DNA of 64,000 bases from Pseudonocardia sp. (GTDB taxonomy: Bacteria > Actinomycetota > Actinomycetes > Mycobacteriales > Pseudonocardiaceae). Below are positions 22,294 through 32,187 of this stretch, piece by piece. The translations under genes and the position numbers were made by a program. The stretch's first letter is position 1. Each line of letters begins with the position of its first letter. The stretch covers positions 142,334 through 206,333 of the forward strand of contig NZ_JAJCYB010000074.1 of the NCBI RefSeq assembly GCF_029263155.1. Reading direction: 5' to 3'. The notes beneath the pieces were generated by a model that did no database searches, was not told the origin of the DNA, and saw nothing but the letters and a program-made list of their open reading frames with translations.

Positions 22294-22713
22294 ATGGAAC
22301 TCAGTCGGGACCAGGCCGCATCCGCCCTCGCCCACGCCGACCGCTCCGCCGCGCGCGTCCGCACCCAGACCCGCTGGTTCGTGCGCTACCTCGCGGTGTT
22401 CGCCGCCGGGTTCGGGGTGCTCACCCTGGTGCTCGGCCTCGTGCAGCCGCTCTGGCTGCGGTTGACGATCAGCATGGCGCTGTGGATCCCGCTGGTCGCC
22501 GGCATGGCCTGGTGGGCACAGCGGCAGCGCGCCACGGCGGGTGGCGCGATCCGGCGGACCGTGCCGGGGTGGATCGGCACCGGTGCCCTGTACGCGGCGG
22601 CCCTGTTCGTCGGCACCCCGGGACAGCTGGGCAATCCGGCGTACTGGGTGCCGGCCGCCGTCGTCGTGACGCTGCCACTGGCCGTCGTGGCCTGGCGCGA
22701 GTCGCGCCGGTGA
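22294..22713 (+). CDS. hypothetical membrane protein
   Basis: ORF with TM segments, overlaps start of wHTH gene. Confidence 0.75.
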   Translation: MELSRDQAASALAHADRSAARVRTQTRWFVRYLAVFAAGFGVLTLVLGLVQPLWLRLTISMALWIPLVAGMAWWAQRQRATAGGAIRRTVPGWIGTGALYAAALFVGTPGQLGNPAYWVPAAVVVTLPLAVVAWRESRR

Positions 22714-23027
22714 CGACCACCGGGCATCCGCGCCACCGCCTCGACGACCTGCTCACCCACGCCGTCCGGCTCTCCATCGCCGCCGCTCTCGCCGACGTCG
22801 ACCGGGCCGAGTTCGCGCTCGTGCGCGACAGCGTGGAGATCTCCGACTCCGTGCTGTCCAAGCAGGTCGCGGCGCTGGAGGCCGCCGGGTACGTCGAGGT
22901 CGAGAAGGGGCGGGTCGGGCGCAGACCGCGCACGTGGCTGCGACTCACCGACGCCGGCCGGGCCACCCTCGACCAGCACGTCGCCGCGCTGCAGGACATC
23001 GCGAGAGGGGCGGGCCGCCCGTCATGA
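22710..23027 (+). CDS. winged-helix transcriptional regulator
   Basis: LSKQVAALEAAGYVEVEKGRVGRRPRTWLRLTDAGR. Confidence 0.88.
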   Translation: MTTTGHPRHRLDDLLTHAVRLSIAAALADVDRAEFALVRDSVEISDSVLSKQVAALEAAGYVEVEKGRVGRRPRTWLRLTDAGRATLDQHVAALQDIARGAGRPS

Positions 23028-23494
23028 TCACCAAGACCGGGACCTGGGCTGCGCATCTGCACGTCCTGTCCCGATCGCACGGATCTTGCCGGGTGGATCT
23101 GCCCGACGGCGGTGCCGTGTACGGGCGCGGCCGACGAGCGCTCCCCGCCCCGACACCGGAGTTCGGCCTGTACCTCGCCCATCCGGGCCTGCGACCCCGG
23201 TGGCCGTCCGAGTCGATCGACTGGCCGGACTTCCGCACCCCGCGCGAACCGGCGGCCGCCGCGGCAGCGATCCGCCGCGCGTACGCGCTGGCCGCGGAGG
23301 GCCGCGTCGTGGAGGTCGCCTGCGGCGGGGGCACCGGCCGGACCGGCACCGTCATCGCGTGCATGGCGGTGCTCGCCGGGCACCCGGCCGACGACGCGGT
23401 CGCGTGGACGAGACGGCACTACCGGCGGCGCGCCGTGGAGACCCGAAGCCAGTGCCGCTGGGTCGCCTGGTTCGCCGCCACCACCCCCGACTGA
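23024..23494 (+). CDS. protein-tyrosine phosphatase-like protein
   Basis: Cx5R motif in VACGGGTGRTGTVIACMAVLAG. Confidence 0.75.
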   Translation: MITKTGTWAAHLHVLSRSHGSCRVDLPDGGAVYGRGRRALPAPTPEFGLYLAHPGLRPRWPSESIDWPDFRTPREPAAAAAAIRRAYALAAEGRVVEVACGGGTGRTGTVIACMAVLAGHPADDAVAWTRRHYRRRAVETRSQCRWVAWFAATTPD

Positions 23495-23676
23495 CGAGTG
23501 ACTGACGAGCCCTGAGCACCACCCCGTCCTCGGCGACGAGCCGGATCGGGCCGAGGAACCTCACGACAGGTGTGGCGCCATGACCGGCACCGGGAAGAGC
23601 ACCGCACCGGCGTCGCGGCAGGTGTGCGGTGCACTCGACGAATGTGCGGTGGTGGGGGGACGGGACCGCGCGCAGG

Positions 23677-23711
23677 AACGCCGGGCCTCCCGCGAACGGG
23701 GGCCCGGCGTT
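23677..23711 (-). terminator. hairpin downstream of tRNA-Ser(CGA)
   Basis: AACGCCGGGCC/GGCCCGGCGTT 11-bp stem just beyond the tRNA 3' end. Confidence 0.65.
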
Positions 23712-23725
23712 TCGCCTGTTCGGGC

Positions 23726-23813
23726 TGGCGGTGGCGGTGGGATTTGAACCCACGGAGGCTTGCACCTCACACGCTTTCGAGGCGTGCTCCTTCGGCCGCT
23801 CGGACACGCCACC
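23726..23813 (-). tRNA. tRNA-Ser (anticodon CGA), CCA encoded
   Basis: Reverse strand GGTGGCGTGTCCGAGCGG...CGCCTCGAAAGCG...GTGGGTTCAAATCCCACCGCCACCGCCA. Confidence 0.95.
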
Positions 23814-23976
23814 GCGAAGAACCTTACAAGACGGCGAGCGACGATCCCACGCGGAGGGTGGGCGGCCGGGGCGGCGTTGCGACCTGGGTGCCGCGCCGGG
23901 CTCCGCGCTCGACCCGGAGGCGGTCGGCGAGGTGCTGGCGATCGTGAGTCCCGCTCGTCCGTGCGCGGAGCGCGCG

Positions 23977-24387
23977 TCAGGCCCGGCCCGCGGCCCTCAG
24001 CGCGACGTCGACGAGCCGGGAGCGATCGAGACCGCCGACGACCGTCAGCGGGATCCACTCGGCCCGGTCGCTGCTGCCGTTCGTCTCGTGCCGCAGCGTT
24101 CCACCGGTGATATCACCGGTGTAGAGGACGCTGATGGCGTGCACGGCGTCGGCCCGGTCGGTCCACAGGCGGGAGTCGACGCCGATCACCGGCCCGAGCG
24201 CGACGGCGAGCCCGGTCTCCTCGGCCACCTCGCGGACGGCCGCGTCGCGCGGATCCTCGCCGTGGTCGATCCCACCGCCGGGCAGGGTCCATCGCGGTCC
24301 GCCGGTGAACCGGACCAGCAGCACGGCGCCGTCCCGCACGCACACCACGTACGCCCCGACGCGCTGGCGCTGCTCGACGCTGCCCAC
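23977..24387 (-). CDS. NUDIX hydrolase
   Basis: Nudix box GGGIDHGEDPRDAAVREVAEETGL. Confidence 0.92.
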   Translation of the reverse strand: MGSVEQRQRVGAYVVCVRDGAVLLVRFTGGPRWTLPGGGIDHGEDPRDAAVREVAEETGLAVALGPVIGVDSRLWTDRADAVHAISVLYTGDITGGTLRHETNGSSDRAEWIPLTVVGGLDRSRLVDVALRAAGRA

Positions 24388-24472
24388 CGGCGAAGGCTAG
24401 TCGAGCGCCGGGCCACGGGTGGGATCCACGTGGTGGGTGTTCGGACCGTCCGAAACCCCGATGGTGTCGACA

Positions 24473-24937
24473 TCACCGGTGCGCGGCGAAGAACGACTCC
24501 ATCAGCGCCGCGCACTCGGCGGCCAGCACCCCGCCGACGACCTCGGGCCGGTGGGTGAGGCGGCGGTCGCGCAGGACGTCCCACAGCGAGCCCGCAGCGC
24601 CGGTCTTGGGCTCCCACGCCCCGAACACCACCCGCTCGACGCGGGCCAGGCCCAGCGCGCCCGCGCACATCGTGCACGGCTCGACGGTGACGGCCAGCGT
24701 GCAGCCCTCCAGCCGCCACCCGCCGAGGACGGCTGCGGCGGCACGCAGGGCGAGGATCTCGGCGTGGGCGGTGGGGTCGCTCAGTGCCTCGCGCCCGTTG
24801 CAGGCGGCGGCGAGCTCGCGGCCGTCGGCGTCGACGACCACCGCGCCGATCGGGACGTCCCCGGTGCGCGGGGCGGCGGCCGCCAGTTCCAGGGCGCGCC
24901 GAACAAGCTCCTCGTCCGAGGTGGGGGACGATGTCAC
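24473..24937 (-). CDS. tadA: tRNA adenosine deaminase
   Basis: HAEILALR...PCTMCAGAL zinc motifs; VFGAWEPKTGAAGS. Confidence 0.93.
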   Translation of the reverse strand: MTSSPTSDEELVRRALELAAAAPRTGDVPIGAVVVDADGRELAAACNGREALSDPTAHAEILALRAAAAVLGGWRLEGCTLAVTVEPCTMCAGALGLARVERVVFGAWEPKTGAAGSLWDVLRDRRLTHRPEVVGGVLAAECAALMESFFAAHR

Positions 24938-25452
24938 CGCGCGTCGACGACCTCGGCGAGCGCGTCGGCGAAACCGCAGCGACGGCCGATGCTGGCCAGC
25001 TGCTCGTCGGGGTACAGGTCCAGCTCGCCCGCGAGGATCTCCAGCTCGTCGGCGGACAGGCCGAAGTCGGCCAGGATGGCGAGGTCGCCCTCGGGCCACG
25101 GGTCGTCGAGCGCGTCGTCGTCGGGCGGGAGTTCGACCCGCAGGAGGTCGAGCACGTCGGCGGCCACGTCGTAGTCCAGGGCGGCGACCGCGTCGGAGAG
25201 CATCAGCGTGACGCCGCCGGGGATGGGCCGCAGCAGCACGAAGAACTCGTCGTCGACGTCGAGCAGGCCCACGACCGCACCCTCCGAGCGGAGCTCGCGC
25301 AGCTCGGTGATGGCGGTGTCGAGGTCGACGAGCGCGTCGGCGCCCAGGCGGATGCAGCGCCACCGGCCCTCCTCCCGGATCACCGCGACGGCGTATCCGG
25401 GCAGGGCCTGTTCCCGCACGTTCGCGGGCGCCTCGACACTCTGCACCGCCAT
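24934..25452 (-). CDS. tRNA adenosine deaminase-associated protein
   Basis: Overlaps tadA by 4 bp; acidic protein typical of actinobacterial tadA partners. Confidence 0.85.
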   Translation of the reverse strand: MAVQSVEAPANVREQALPGYAVAVIREEGRWRCIRLGADALVDLDTAITELRELRSEGAVVGLLDVDDEFFVLLRPIPGGVTLMLSDAVAALDYDVAADVLDLLRVELPPDDDALDDPWPEGDLAILADFGLSADELEILAGELDLYPDEQLASIGRRCGFADALAEVVDAR

Positions 25453-25545
25453 GACACTACGGTAGGCCTCCGACACACTGTGGTCCACACCACAACCGGA
25501 AAGTGGCCGCCGGGTAGCTGCCGCGGGGATGCCAGGATCAGCGCC

Positions 25546-26754
25546 ATGTCCCCGGCCACCCGCACCGACCTGGCCGCGCAGGCCCGCTCGCTCCAGCCCC
25601 GCACCGTCGCGCTGCGCCGGGCGATCCACCGCAGGCCCGAGATCGGCCTGGACCTCCCGACCACCCGCGACGCGGTCCTCGACGCGCTGGCCGACCTCCC
25701 GCTGCAGGTGCACCGCGGGGCGGGGGTCAGCTCGGTCGTCGCGGTGCTCGACGGTGCGCGCAGCGGCCCCACGGTGCTGCTGCGCGGCGACATGGACGCG
25801 CTGCCGCTGCAGGAGGACACCGGGTTGGCGTTCGCCTCGGAGATCGACGGGCGGATGCACGCGTGCGGCCACGACACCCACGTCGCCATGCTCGCCTCGG
25901 CCGCGCGGGTGCTGGCCCTGCGCCGCGACGAGCTGGCCGGGCGGGTGCTGTTCATGTTCCAGCCCGGGGAGGAGGGCTTCCACGGCGCCCGGCACATGAT
26001 CGACGAAGGGCTGCTCGACCGGACGGGGCCCGCCGGACGCCCGGAGTGGGCGTTCGCGCTGCACATCAGCGCGACGCTGCCGTCCGGGGAGATCCACGGG
26101 CGGCCCGGCCCGCTCATGGCCGCGGCCGACACCATCCGGATCACGGTGCGCGGGCGCGGCGGGCACGCCTCGGCCCCGCAGGACGCGCTGGATCCGGTCC
26201 CCGCGGCCGCGGCGATGGTCGGGGCGCTGCAGACCGCCCTGGGCAGGACGGTCGGGGCGCACGACCCGACCGTCCTGACCATCACCCACATCACCGCAGG
26301 CACCACCCACAACGTGATCCCGGAGACGGCGTTGATGGAGGGCACGATCCGGACGCTCGCCGAGCCCGTCCGCATCCAGGTCCGCGAGCTCGTGCGCCGC
26401 GTGTGCCGGCACACCGCGCTCGCCCACGGCTGCACGGCGGAGATCGTGATCGAGCCCGGCTACCCGGTGACCGTCAACGACGCCGACGCCGCGGCCCGCG
26501 TCGACACGGTGGCCGGCCGGGTCCTGGGGCCGTCGAAGGTCGCGCCGATGCCGACGCCGATCATGGGGGCCGAGGACTTCTCCTACGTGCTGGAACAGAT
26601 CCCCGGTGCGCTGGCCTTCCTCGGCGGGTGCCCGCCGGGCACCGCCGCTGCGGCGGCGGCCCCCAACCACTCCAACCGCGTGGTGTTCGACGAGCACGCG
26701 ATGGCCGCAGGCGTGGCGGTGTACGCGGGCCTGGCCCTGGACTGCCTGTCCTGA
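25546..26754 (+). CDS. M20 family metallopeptidase/amidohydrolase
   Basis: LLRGDMDALPLQEDTGL, MHACGHDTHVAM, GEEGFHGARHMI, MGAEDFSYVLE. Confidence 0.93.
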   Translation: MSPATRTDLAAQARSLQPRTVALRRAIHRRPEIGLDLPTTRDAVLDALADLPLQVHRGAGVSSVVAVLDGARSGPTVLLRGDMDALPLQEDTGLAFASEIDGRMHACGHDTHVAMLASAARVLALRRDELAGRVLFMFQPGEEGFHGARHMIDEGLLDRTGPAGRPEWAFALHISATLPSGEIHGRPGPLMAAADTIRITVRGRGGHASAPQDALDPVPAAAAMVGALQTALGRTVGAHDPTVLTITHITAGTTHNVIPETALMEGTIRTLAEPVRIQVRELVRRVCRHTALAHGCTAEIVIEPGYPVTVNDADAAARVDTVAGRVLGPSKVAPMPTPIMGAEDFSYVLEQIPGALAFLGGCPPGTAAAAAAPNHSNRVVFDEHAMAAGVAVYAGLALDCLS

Positions 26755-26935
26755 CCCGGTTCCCGCACACCGGCCGAACTCGCCGATCGAGCACGGCGAG
26801 TCGGGCGTCCCGGCACGGCGGGTCGGCGGTTACGGCCCGACGAATCGGCGCGCACCGACCGCGCGTACGGCCGGCCACCGGCTGCCGCCTCGATCGCGGG
26901 CCCGACCGGGGTCGTGCCGACGGCGGACCGGCAGG

Positions 26936-28231
26936 ATGGCGGGCGTGCTGTCGCTGACCGAGTTGTCCGCCGCCGTGACCGCCGGCGAGCTGTCACCCAC
27001 CGAGCACGTCCGCGACGCCTGCGAGCGCCTCGCGGCCGACACCCACAACGCCGTGATCACCCTCGACGCCGACCGCGCCCTCGCACAGGCCGCCGCGCTC
27101 ACCGAGGAGCTGGCGCGCGGGGAGCGGCGCGGGCCGCTGCACGGCGTCGCGCTGGGCGTGAAGGACCTGTTCGACGTCGCCGGGCTGCCCACCCGCTGCG
27201 GCTCGGACGTCCTCGCCGACGCCCCGCCCGCCGTGGCCGACGCCGCCGTGGTGGCCCGGCTGCGCGCGGCGGGTGCGGTCGTCGTCGCGAAGCTGCACAC
27301 CCACGAGTTCGCCTACGGGCCCACCGGTGACGTCGCCGCGGCCGGTCCGGCCCGCAACCCGCACGACCCGTCGCGGATCACCGGCGGGTCGTCGTCGGGG
27401 TCGGCGGCGGCCGTCGCGGCCGGACACGTGGCGCTCGCGCTGGGCAGCGACACCGGCGCCAGCGTGCGCACCCCGGCGGCCCTGTGCGGCGTGGTCGGGC
27501 TCAAGCCCTCCTACGGCGCGCTGCCCGTCGACGGGGTGTTCCCGCTGTCACAGACGTGCGACCACGTCGGCTTCCTGACCGCGGACGTCGCGGGGGCGGC
27601 GCTGACCTGGGACGTGCTCGCCGGGTCCGGCGAGTTCCGGGTCGCGACGCGGGTGGGAGTGCTCGTCGACGACTTCTGGCGGGCCGCCGATCCCGTGCTG
27701 GACGCCGCCGTCGTCGCGGCCGTCGAGGAGCTGCGGGCGGGCGGCGTCGAGATCGTCGAGATCCGCACGCCCATGATCGAGGAACTGGCCGCGGTCTACC
27801 CGACGATCGTCGGGGCCGAGGCGTGGGCGACGCACCGCCACTGGGTGGCCGAGCGACCCGGGGCGTACCAGCCGGCCACCCGGGAGCGGCTGGCCGTGAA
27901 CGCCGACATGCCCGCCCACGTCTACGTCGACGCGCTGCGCACCCGCGCGCGACTGACCGCCGAGCTGCGCGCCGCCGTCGGTGACGTCGACGCGCTGGTG
28001 CTGCCGACCACCCGCCTGCGCGCCACGCCGATCGGCGCGGACGATGTCGACGGCGTGCCGGTGCGGCCGTCGCTGCTCGGACTGACGCTCCCGTTCAACC
28101 TCACCGGCTGGCCCGCGGTGTCGGTGCCCGGGGCCGTGTCGGACGGGGGGCTGCCGGCCGGGGTACAGCTCGTCGGGGTCGGGCTGGACGAGCGGAGCCT
28201 GCTGCACCTGGCCGGATCGGTCTCCCCGTGA
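26936..28231 (+). CDS. amidase
   Basis: GVALGVKDLFDVAGLPTRCGS, ITGGSSSGSAAAVAAG, LGSDTGASVRTPAALCGVVGLKPSYG. Confidence 0.93.
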   Translation: MAGVLSLTELSAAVTAGELSPTEHVRDACERLAADTHNAVITLDADRALAQAAALTEELARGERRGPLHGVALGVKDLFDVAGLPTRCGSDVLADAPPAVADAAVVARLRAAGAVVVAKLHTHEFAYGPTGDVAAAGPARNPHDPSRITGGSSSGSAAAVAAGHVALALGSDTGASVRTPAALCGVVGLKPSYGALPVDGVFPLSQTCDHVGFLTADVAGAALTWDVLAGSGEFRVATRVGVLVDDFWRAADPVLDAAVVAAVEELRAGGVEIVEIRTPMIEELAAVYPTIVGAEAWATHRHWVAERPGAYQPATRERLAVNADMPAHVYVDALRTRARLTAELRAAVGDVDALVLPTTRLRATPIGADDVDGVPVRPSLLGLTLPFNLTGWPAVSVPGAVSDGGLPAGVQLVGVGLDERSLLHLAGSVSP

Positions 28232-28252
28232 GTCCCTGGTGTCGGTGCACCG

Positions 28253-29239
28253 ATGCGCACTCACGAGGGCGGGACGCCTACCCTGCTGCCCGTGACGGAG
28301 CGAGCGGTCTGCGTGATCGGCACCGGGTTGATCGGCGGGTCGCTGCTGCGCGCCGCGGAGAAGGCCGGGCGTGCGGTGTGGGGCACGAGCGCGTCGGAGT
28401 CCACGGCGGCAGAGGCCCGCGCCGACGGGTTCGACGTCACCACCGACACCGACGCCGCGCTGCGCCGCGCCGCCGAGGCCGACGCGCTCGTGGTGCTCGC
28501 GGTGCCGCTGCCCGTGCTGCCCTCGGTGCTCGGGCGGGTGGACGCGGTCGCCCCGACCGTGCGGCTGACCGACGCCGTCAGCGTCAAGGTGGCGGTGGCC
28601 GACGCGGTGGCCCGGCACGCGCCCCGCGCGCGGTTCGTCGGCGGGCACCCGATGGCCGGCACGTCGGAGTCGGGCTGGGCGGCCGGCACGGCGGGGCTGT
28701 TCGTCGACGCCGCATGGGTGGTGGCCGCCGACGACGGCCTGGACCTCGACGTCTGGCGCGACGTCGCCGAGCTCGCCTGGGCGTGCGGCGCCCGCGTGGT
28801 GCCGGCGGCGTCCGACGAGCACGATCTCGCCGTCGCGCGGGTCTCGCACCTCCCGCACCTGCTGGCCGCCGTGCTCGCCGCGGTGGGCGCCGACGGCACG
28901 GACGACCTGCCGCTCGCGCTCGCCGCCGGGTCGTTCGCCGACGGCACGCGCGTGGCCGGCACCCGCCCCGAGCTGGTACTGGCGATGTGCGAGGGCAACC
29001 GCGACGCGCTGCTGGCCGCCGTCGACGACGCGCTGGGGCGGCTCGGTGCGATGCGCGGGGCGCTCGCCTCCACCGGCGGGCTGTCGGCCACGGTGCACGC
29101 CGGGCACGCCGGGCGCCTGCGCTGGGCGGATGCCCGCGATCCGCAGGGCGTGCGCGTCAGCCTCACGGGTCGCGCCCCCCTGGCCCGCCTGCGCGACATC
29201 GGCCGCCGCGGCGACACCGTCACCGGCTGGAAACCCTGA
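28253..29239 (+). CDS. prephenate dehydrogenase
   Basis: VCVIGTGLIGGSLLRAAEKAG, VGGHPMAGTSESGW; start may be the internal GTG (VTERAVCV). Confidence 0.92.
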   Translation: MRTHEGGTPTLLPVTERAVCVIGTGLIGGSLLRAAEKAGRAVWGTSASESTAAEARADGFDVTTDTDAALRRAAEADALVVLAVPLPVLPSVLGRVDAVAPTVRLTDAVSVKVAVADAVARHAPRARFVGGHPMAGTSESGWAAGTAGLFVDAAWVVAADDGLDLDVWRDVAELAWACGARVVPAASDEHDLAVARVSHLPHLLAAVLAAVGADGTDDLPLALAAGSFADGTRVAGTRPELVLAMCEGNRDALLAAVDDALGRLGAMRGALASTGGLSATVHAGHAGRLRWADARDPQGVRVSLTGRAPLARLRDIGRRGDTVTGWKP

Positions 29240-29245
29240 CCCACA

Positions 29246-29344
29246 CCCCGACTCGCGCACACTCACACCCCGACTCGCGCGTGAACCCCGCGAGTCGGGG
29301 TTTCCGTGCGCGCGAGTCGGGGTTTCCGTGCGCGCGAGTCGGGG
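29246..29344. repeat. inverted/direct repeat cluster with 22-bp period
   Basis: CCCCGACTCGCGC at 29246, 29268; (G/C)CGCGAGTCGGGG at 29288, 29310, 29332. Confidence 0.85.
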
Positions 29345-29959
29345 TCAGCTGGCGGCGGCCGTGGGGCCCGCGCCGGGAGCGGGCGGGCCGAGGCGGGTGG
29401 CCACGCCGGGATAGTGCGTGACCAGACCCTCGGAGTCGACCGTGAGGTCGGCGTGGAAGTCGTTCCAGGTGAACCCGACGGTGGCCGAGCCGGTGGTATC
29501 GAGCACGGAGACGGTGCGGTACTGCTGCTCGACGGCCTCCACCTCCAGGTCCGGCAGCGACACGAACACCACCGGCACCGTGTGCCCGTCCGCCTCCCGC
29601 TGCAGCCCGAGGCGCCGGATGGGCAGGGTGTTGAACATCGGGCTGTACGCCAGGTCGATGTCGACGGCACCTCCGAACGCACCGCGGTCGCCTCCCGAGC
29701 CGCGGTCGAGGAGCCAGAAGCCGTCCTCGGTGCGGTTCATCGTGAGGTGCCGTTCGCGCTGCGCGGTGGCGCAGGTGACCGAGAGCCGTTCGACCCGGCC
29801 GCCGTCGTCGACCACGAGGCGGTACGAGGCGGTGAAGTCACCCGCCGGGTCGGTACGGACCATCCGGCCCAGCGCGCGGAATCCTCCCGGCGCGAGCAGC
29901 AGGCGCGTGCCCTCGAGTCCGTGGCCGTCCTCGGCCTGCCAGGTGAGCATGGTCGTCAC
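29345..29959 (-). CDS. putative glycolipid-binding protein (PF06475-like)
   Basis: SPMFNTLPIRRLGL motif and overall pattern. Confidence 0.75.
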   Translation of the reverse strand: MTTMLTWQAEDGHGLEGTRLLLAPGGFRALGRMVRTDPAGDFTASYRLVVDDGGRVERLSVTCATAQRERHLTMNRTEDGFWLLDRGSGGDRGAFGGAVDIDLAYSPMFNTLPIRRLGLQREADGHTVPVVFVSLPDLEVEAVEQQYRTVSVLDTTGSATVGFTWNDFHADLTVDSEGLVTHYPGVATRLGPPAPGAGPTAAAS

Positions 29960-30033
29960 GGGGCCTACCGTAGTTGCATCGGCAGGGGCCGTGCCCCCTC
30001 CGGGTGAGGGGGCACGTCACATCTGCGTTGCAC

Positions 30034-30222
30034 TCAGGGCGTCTGAGTGGCCGGCGGGTCCGGAATCAGCTCCTTGAGCTTGTCGACGGCCATGTCGACC
30101 TGCTCCGCGTGCCCGAACTTCTCCTTGACGAACTCGCCGGCCTGCTCGGCCGCGTCCTCGATCTTGTCGCCGTGCTCGTTGATGAGCTCTCCGGCCTTGC
30201 CTGCGAGGTTGTTGATATCCAT
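30034..30222 (-). CDS. MT0933-like antitoxin family small protein
   Basis: MDINNLAGKAGELINEHGDKIEDAAEQAGEFVKEKFGHAEQVD pattern. Confidence 0.8.
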   Translation of the reverse strand: MDINNLAGKAGELINEHGDKIEDAAEQAGEFVKEKFGHAEQVDMAVDKLKELIPDPPATQTP

Positions 30223-30300
30223 CGGGTGCCCCCTTCTCGAGCGTTGTACCCGGCGCCATCCTGCACCCGCCGCGCCCGTCCGGACCAGCCGGTCAGCCGA

Positions 30301-31218
30301 TCAGGGCTCCCGGACCGCGTCCGGTGCATCCAGATCGTCCCGGATGCCGCGGAAGACCGGTTGGCGCAGGCGACCGTCCTTCGTCCAGCCGAGGTGGGCG
30401 ACCTCGACGACGACACCGGGCTCGCACCAGTGCGCCCCCTCCGCGTCGAGGCGCGGGAGCCGCTCCGTGAACGGGGGTGACGGCGCCGCGAGCGTCGTGA
30501 GCCGCTCGCCCAGCACCCGCTGCACCGAGTCGCCGGCCAGGCCCGAGCCGACGCGCCCGGCGAACGCGAGGCCGGTCCGGTCGAGCACGCCGAGCAGCAG
30601 CGCCCCGATCCGCGAGGCGCTGGTGCGCTCCTCGCGCCAGCCACCCACCAGGCACGGCTGCGTGCGCCGGTGCGTCACCTTCACCCATCCCGGGCTGCGC
30701 CTGCCCGGTCGGTAGACCGACCCCCGCTGCTTCGCGACGACGCCCTCCATGCCGCGCTGCGCGGTGGCGTCGAGCAGCGCGGGCCCGTCGGTGTAGATCG
30801 GCGACAGCGACACCGTCGACAGTGGAGCGGCGTCCAGGCGCTCCAGGGTGGCTCGCCGCTCGTCGAACGGCCTGTCGAGCAGCGACACCCCGTAGAGGCG
30901 CAGGATGTCGAAGGCCATGAACGTGACGGGCCGCGCCCGCGCCGCGCGCTCCTCGATGGGCCGGTGCATGCGGTCGGCGAGCGCGGAGAAGCTCGGCACC
31001 CCGTTCTCCAGGAGCACGACCTCGCCGTCGAGCAGGACGTCGGGGGCCAGCGTGAGCAGGTCCGCGAGCTCGGGGAAGTGCGTCGTGACGTCACGGCCGC
31101 TGCGACTGCGCAGCGTGAGACGGGAGTCGGCGACGTCGGCGAGCAGCCGCATGCCGTCCCACTTCACCTCGTAGAGCCAATCCGGGCCCGCCGGAAGGGC
31201 CCCAGGGGTGGCGAGCAT
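30301..31218 (-). CDS. ATP-dependent DNA ligase (LigD-ligase-domain-like)
   Basis: Active-site YEVKWDGMRLLA, LDGEVV, GMEGVVAKQRGSVYRPGRRSPGWVKVT; divergent from Ku. Confidence 0.93.
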   Translation of the reverse strand: MLATPGALPAGPDWLYEVKWDGMRLLADVADSRLTLRSRSGRDVTTHFPELADLLTLAPDVLLDGEVVLLENGVPSFSALADRMHRPIEERAARARPVTFMAFDILRLYGVSLLDRPFDERRATLERLDAAPLSTVSLSPIYTDGPALLDATAQRGMEGVVAKQRGSVYRPGRRSPGWVKVTHRRTQPCLVGGWREERTSASRIGALLLGVLDRTGLAFAGRVGSGLAGDSVQRVLGERLTTLAAPSPPFTERLPRLDAEGAHWCEPGVVVEVAHLGWTKDGRLRQPVFRGIRDDLDAPDAVREP

Positions 31219-31245
31219 GGGCTGCACCCGGTCATGCTGACATCC

Positions 31246-32157
31246 ATGCGGGCAATGTGGAGCGGGGCTGTGTCGTTCGGGCTGGTGAGCGTGCCGATCA
31301 AGCTGTATGCCGCCACGACCAACCACGACATCCGCTTCCACCAGGTGCACGGCGCCGACGGTGGTCGGATCAAGTACAAGCGCACCTGCTCCCTCGACGG
31401 CGAGGAGGTGGACTACGCCGACATCGTCAAGGGCTACGAGACCGACGACGGCGAGCTGATCACGCTCACCGAGGAGGACATGGACGCGCTGCCCACGGCG
31501 ACCGGTCACGAGATCGACGTGATCGAGTTCGTGCCGGCCGACCAGATCGACCCCCTGCTGTTCGACAAGTCCTACTACCTCGAACCCGAGGCGAAGGCGG
31601 CGAAGCCCTACGCCCTGCTGCGCGAGGCGCTGATCGACACCGACCGGATGGCCGTGGTCAAGGTGGCGCTGCGCCAGCGCGAGACGCTCGCGCTGCTGCG
31701 GGTGCGCGGCAAGGCGATCGTGCTGCAGACGATGCTGTGGCCCGACGAGGTGCGCGAGCCCGAGTTCGACATCCTCGACAACGACGTGGAGCTGCGGCCC
31801 CAGGAGCTGCAGATGGCGGCGTCGCTGGTGGAGAGCCTGGGCGCCGACTTCGATCCCGACGACTTCCACGACGAGTACCGCGACGCCGTCGTCGCCATGA
31901 TCGAGCAGAAGCGCTCCACGGGCGAGGCCCGCCCCGCCCCGGTCGCCGAGAAGGCGGGCGACGACGGCGACAGCATGACCGACCTGCTCACCGCGCTGCA
32001 GCGCAGCGTGGAGGCCGCACGGGCCGGGTCCGGCAAGGCGGAGCCCGAGCCGGAGGAGAAGCCGGCGGCGAAGAAGGCCCCGGCGCGCAAGCAGGCGGCG
32101 AAGAAGGCGGACGACGAGGACGCGGCCCCCCGCAAGCGCACCCGCAAGCCGGCCTGA
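31246..32157 (+). CDS. ku: Ku protein (NHEJ)
   Basis: MRAMWSGAVSFGLVSVPIKLYAATTNHDIRFHQVH; Lys-rich C-terminal tail. Confidence 0.96.
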   Translation: MRAMWSGAVSFGLVSVPIKLYAATTNHDIRFHQVHGADGGRIKYKRTCSLDGEEVDYADIVKGYETDDGELITLTEEDMDALPTATGHEIDVIEFVPADQIDPLLFDKSYYLEPEAKAAKPYALLREALIDTDRMAVVKVALRQRETLALLRVRGKAIVLQTMLWPDEVREPEFDILDNDVELRPQELQMAASLVESLGADFDPDDFHDEYRDAVVAMIEQKRSTGEARPAPVAEKAGDDGDSMTDLLTALQRSVEAARAGSGKAEPEPEEKPAAKKAPARKQAAKKADDEDAAPRKRTRKPA

Positions 32158-32187
32158 CCCGGTTCGCCGCGACACCACGAGCGTCTC

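Noticed and set aside
29246-29344. CRISPR-like repeat/spacer pattern
   Set aside because: Repeats change orientation and the intervening bases are part of the repeat (TTTCCGT), so there are no unique spacers.
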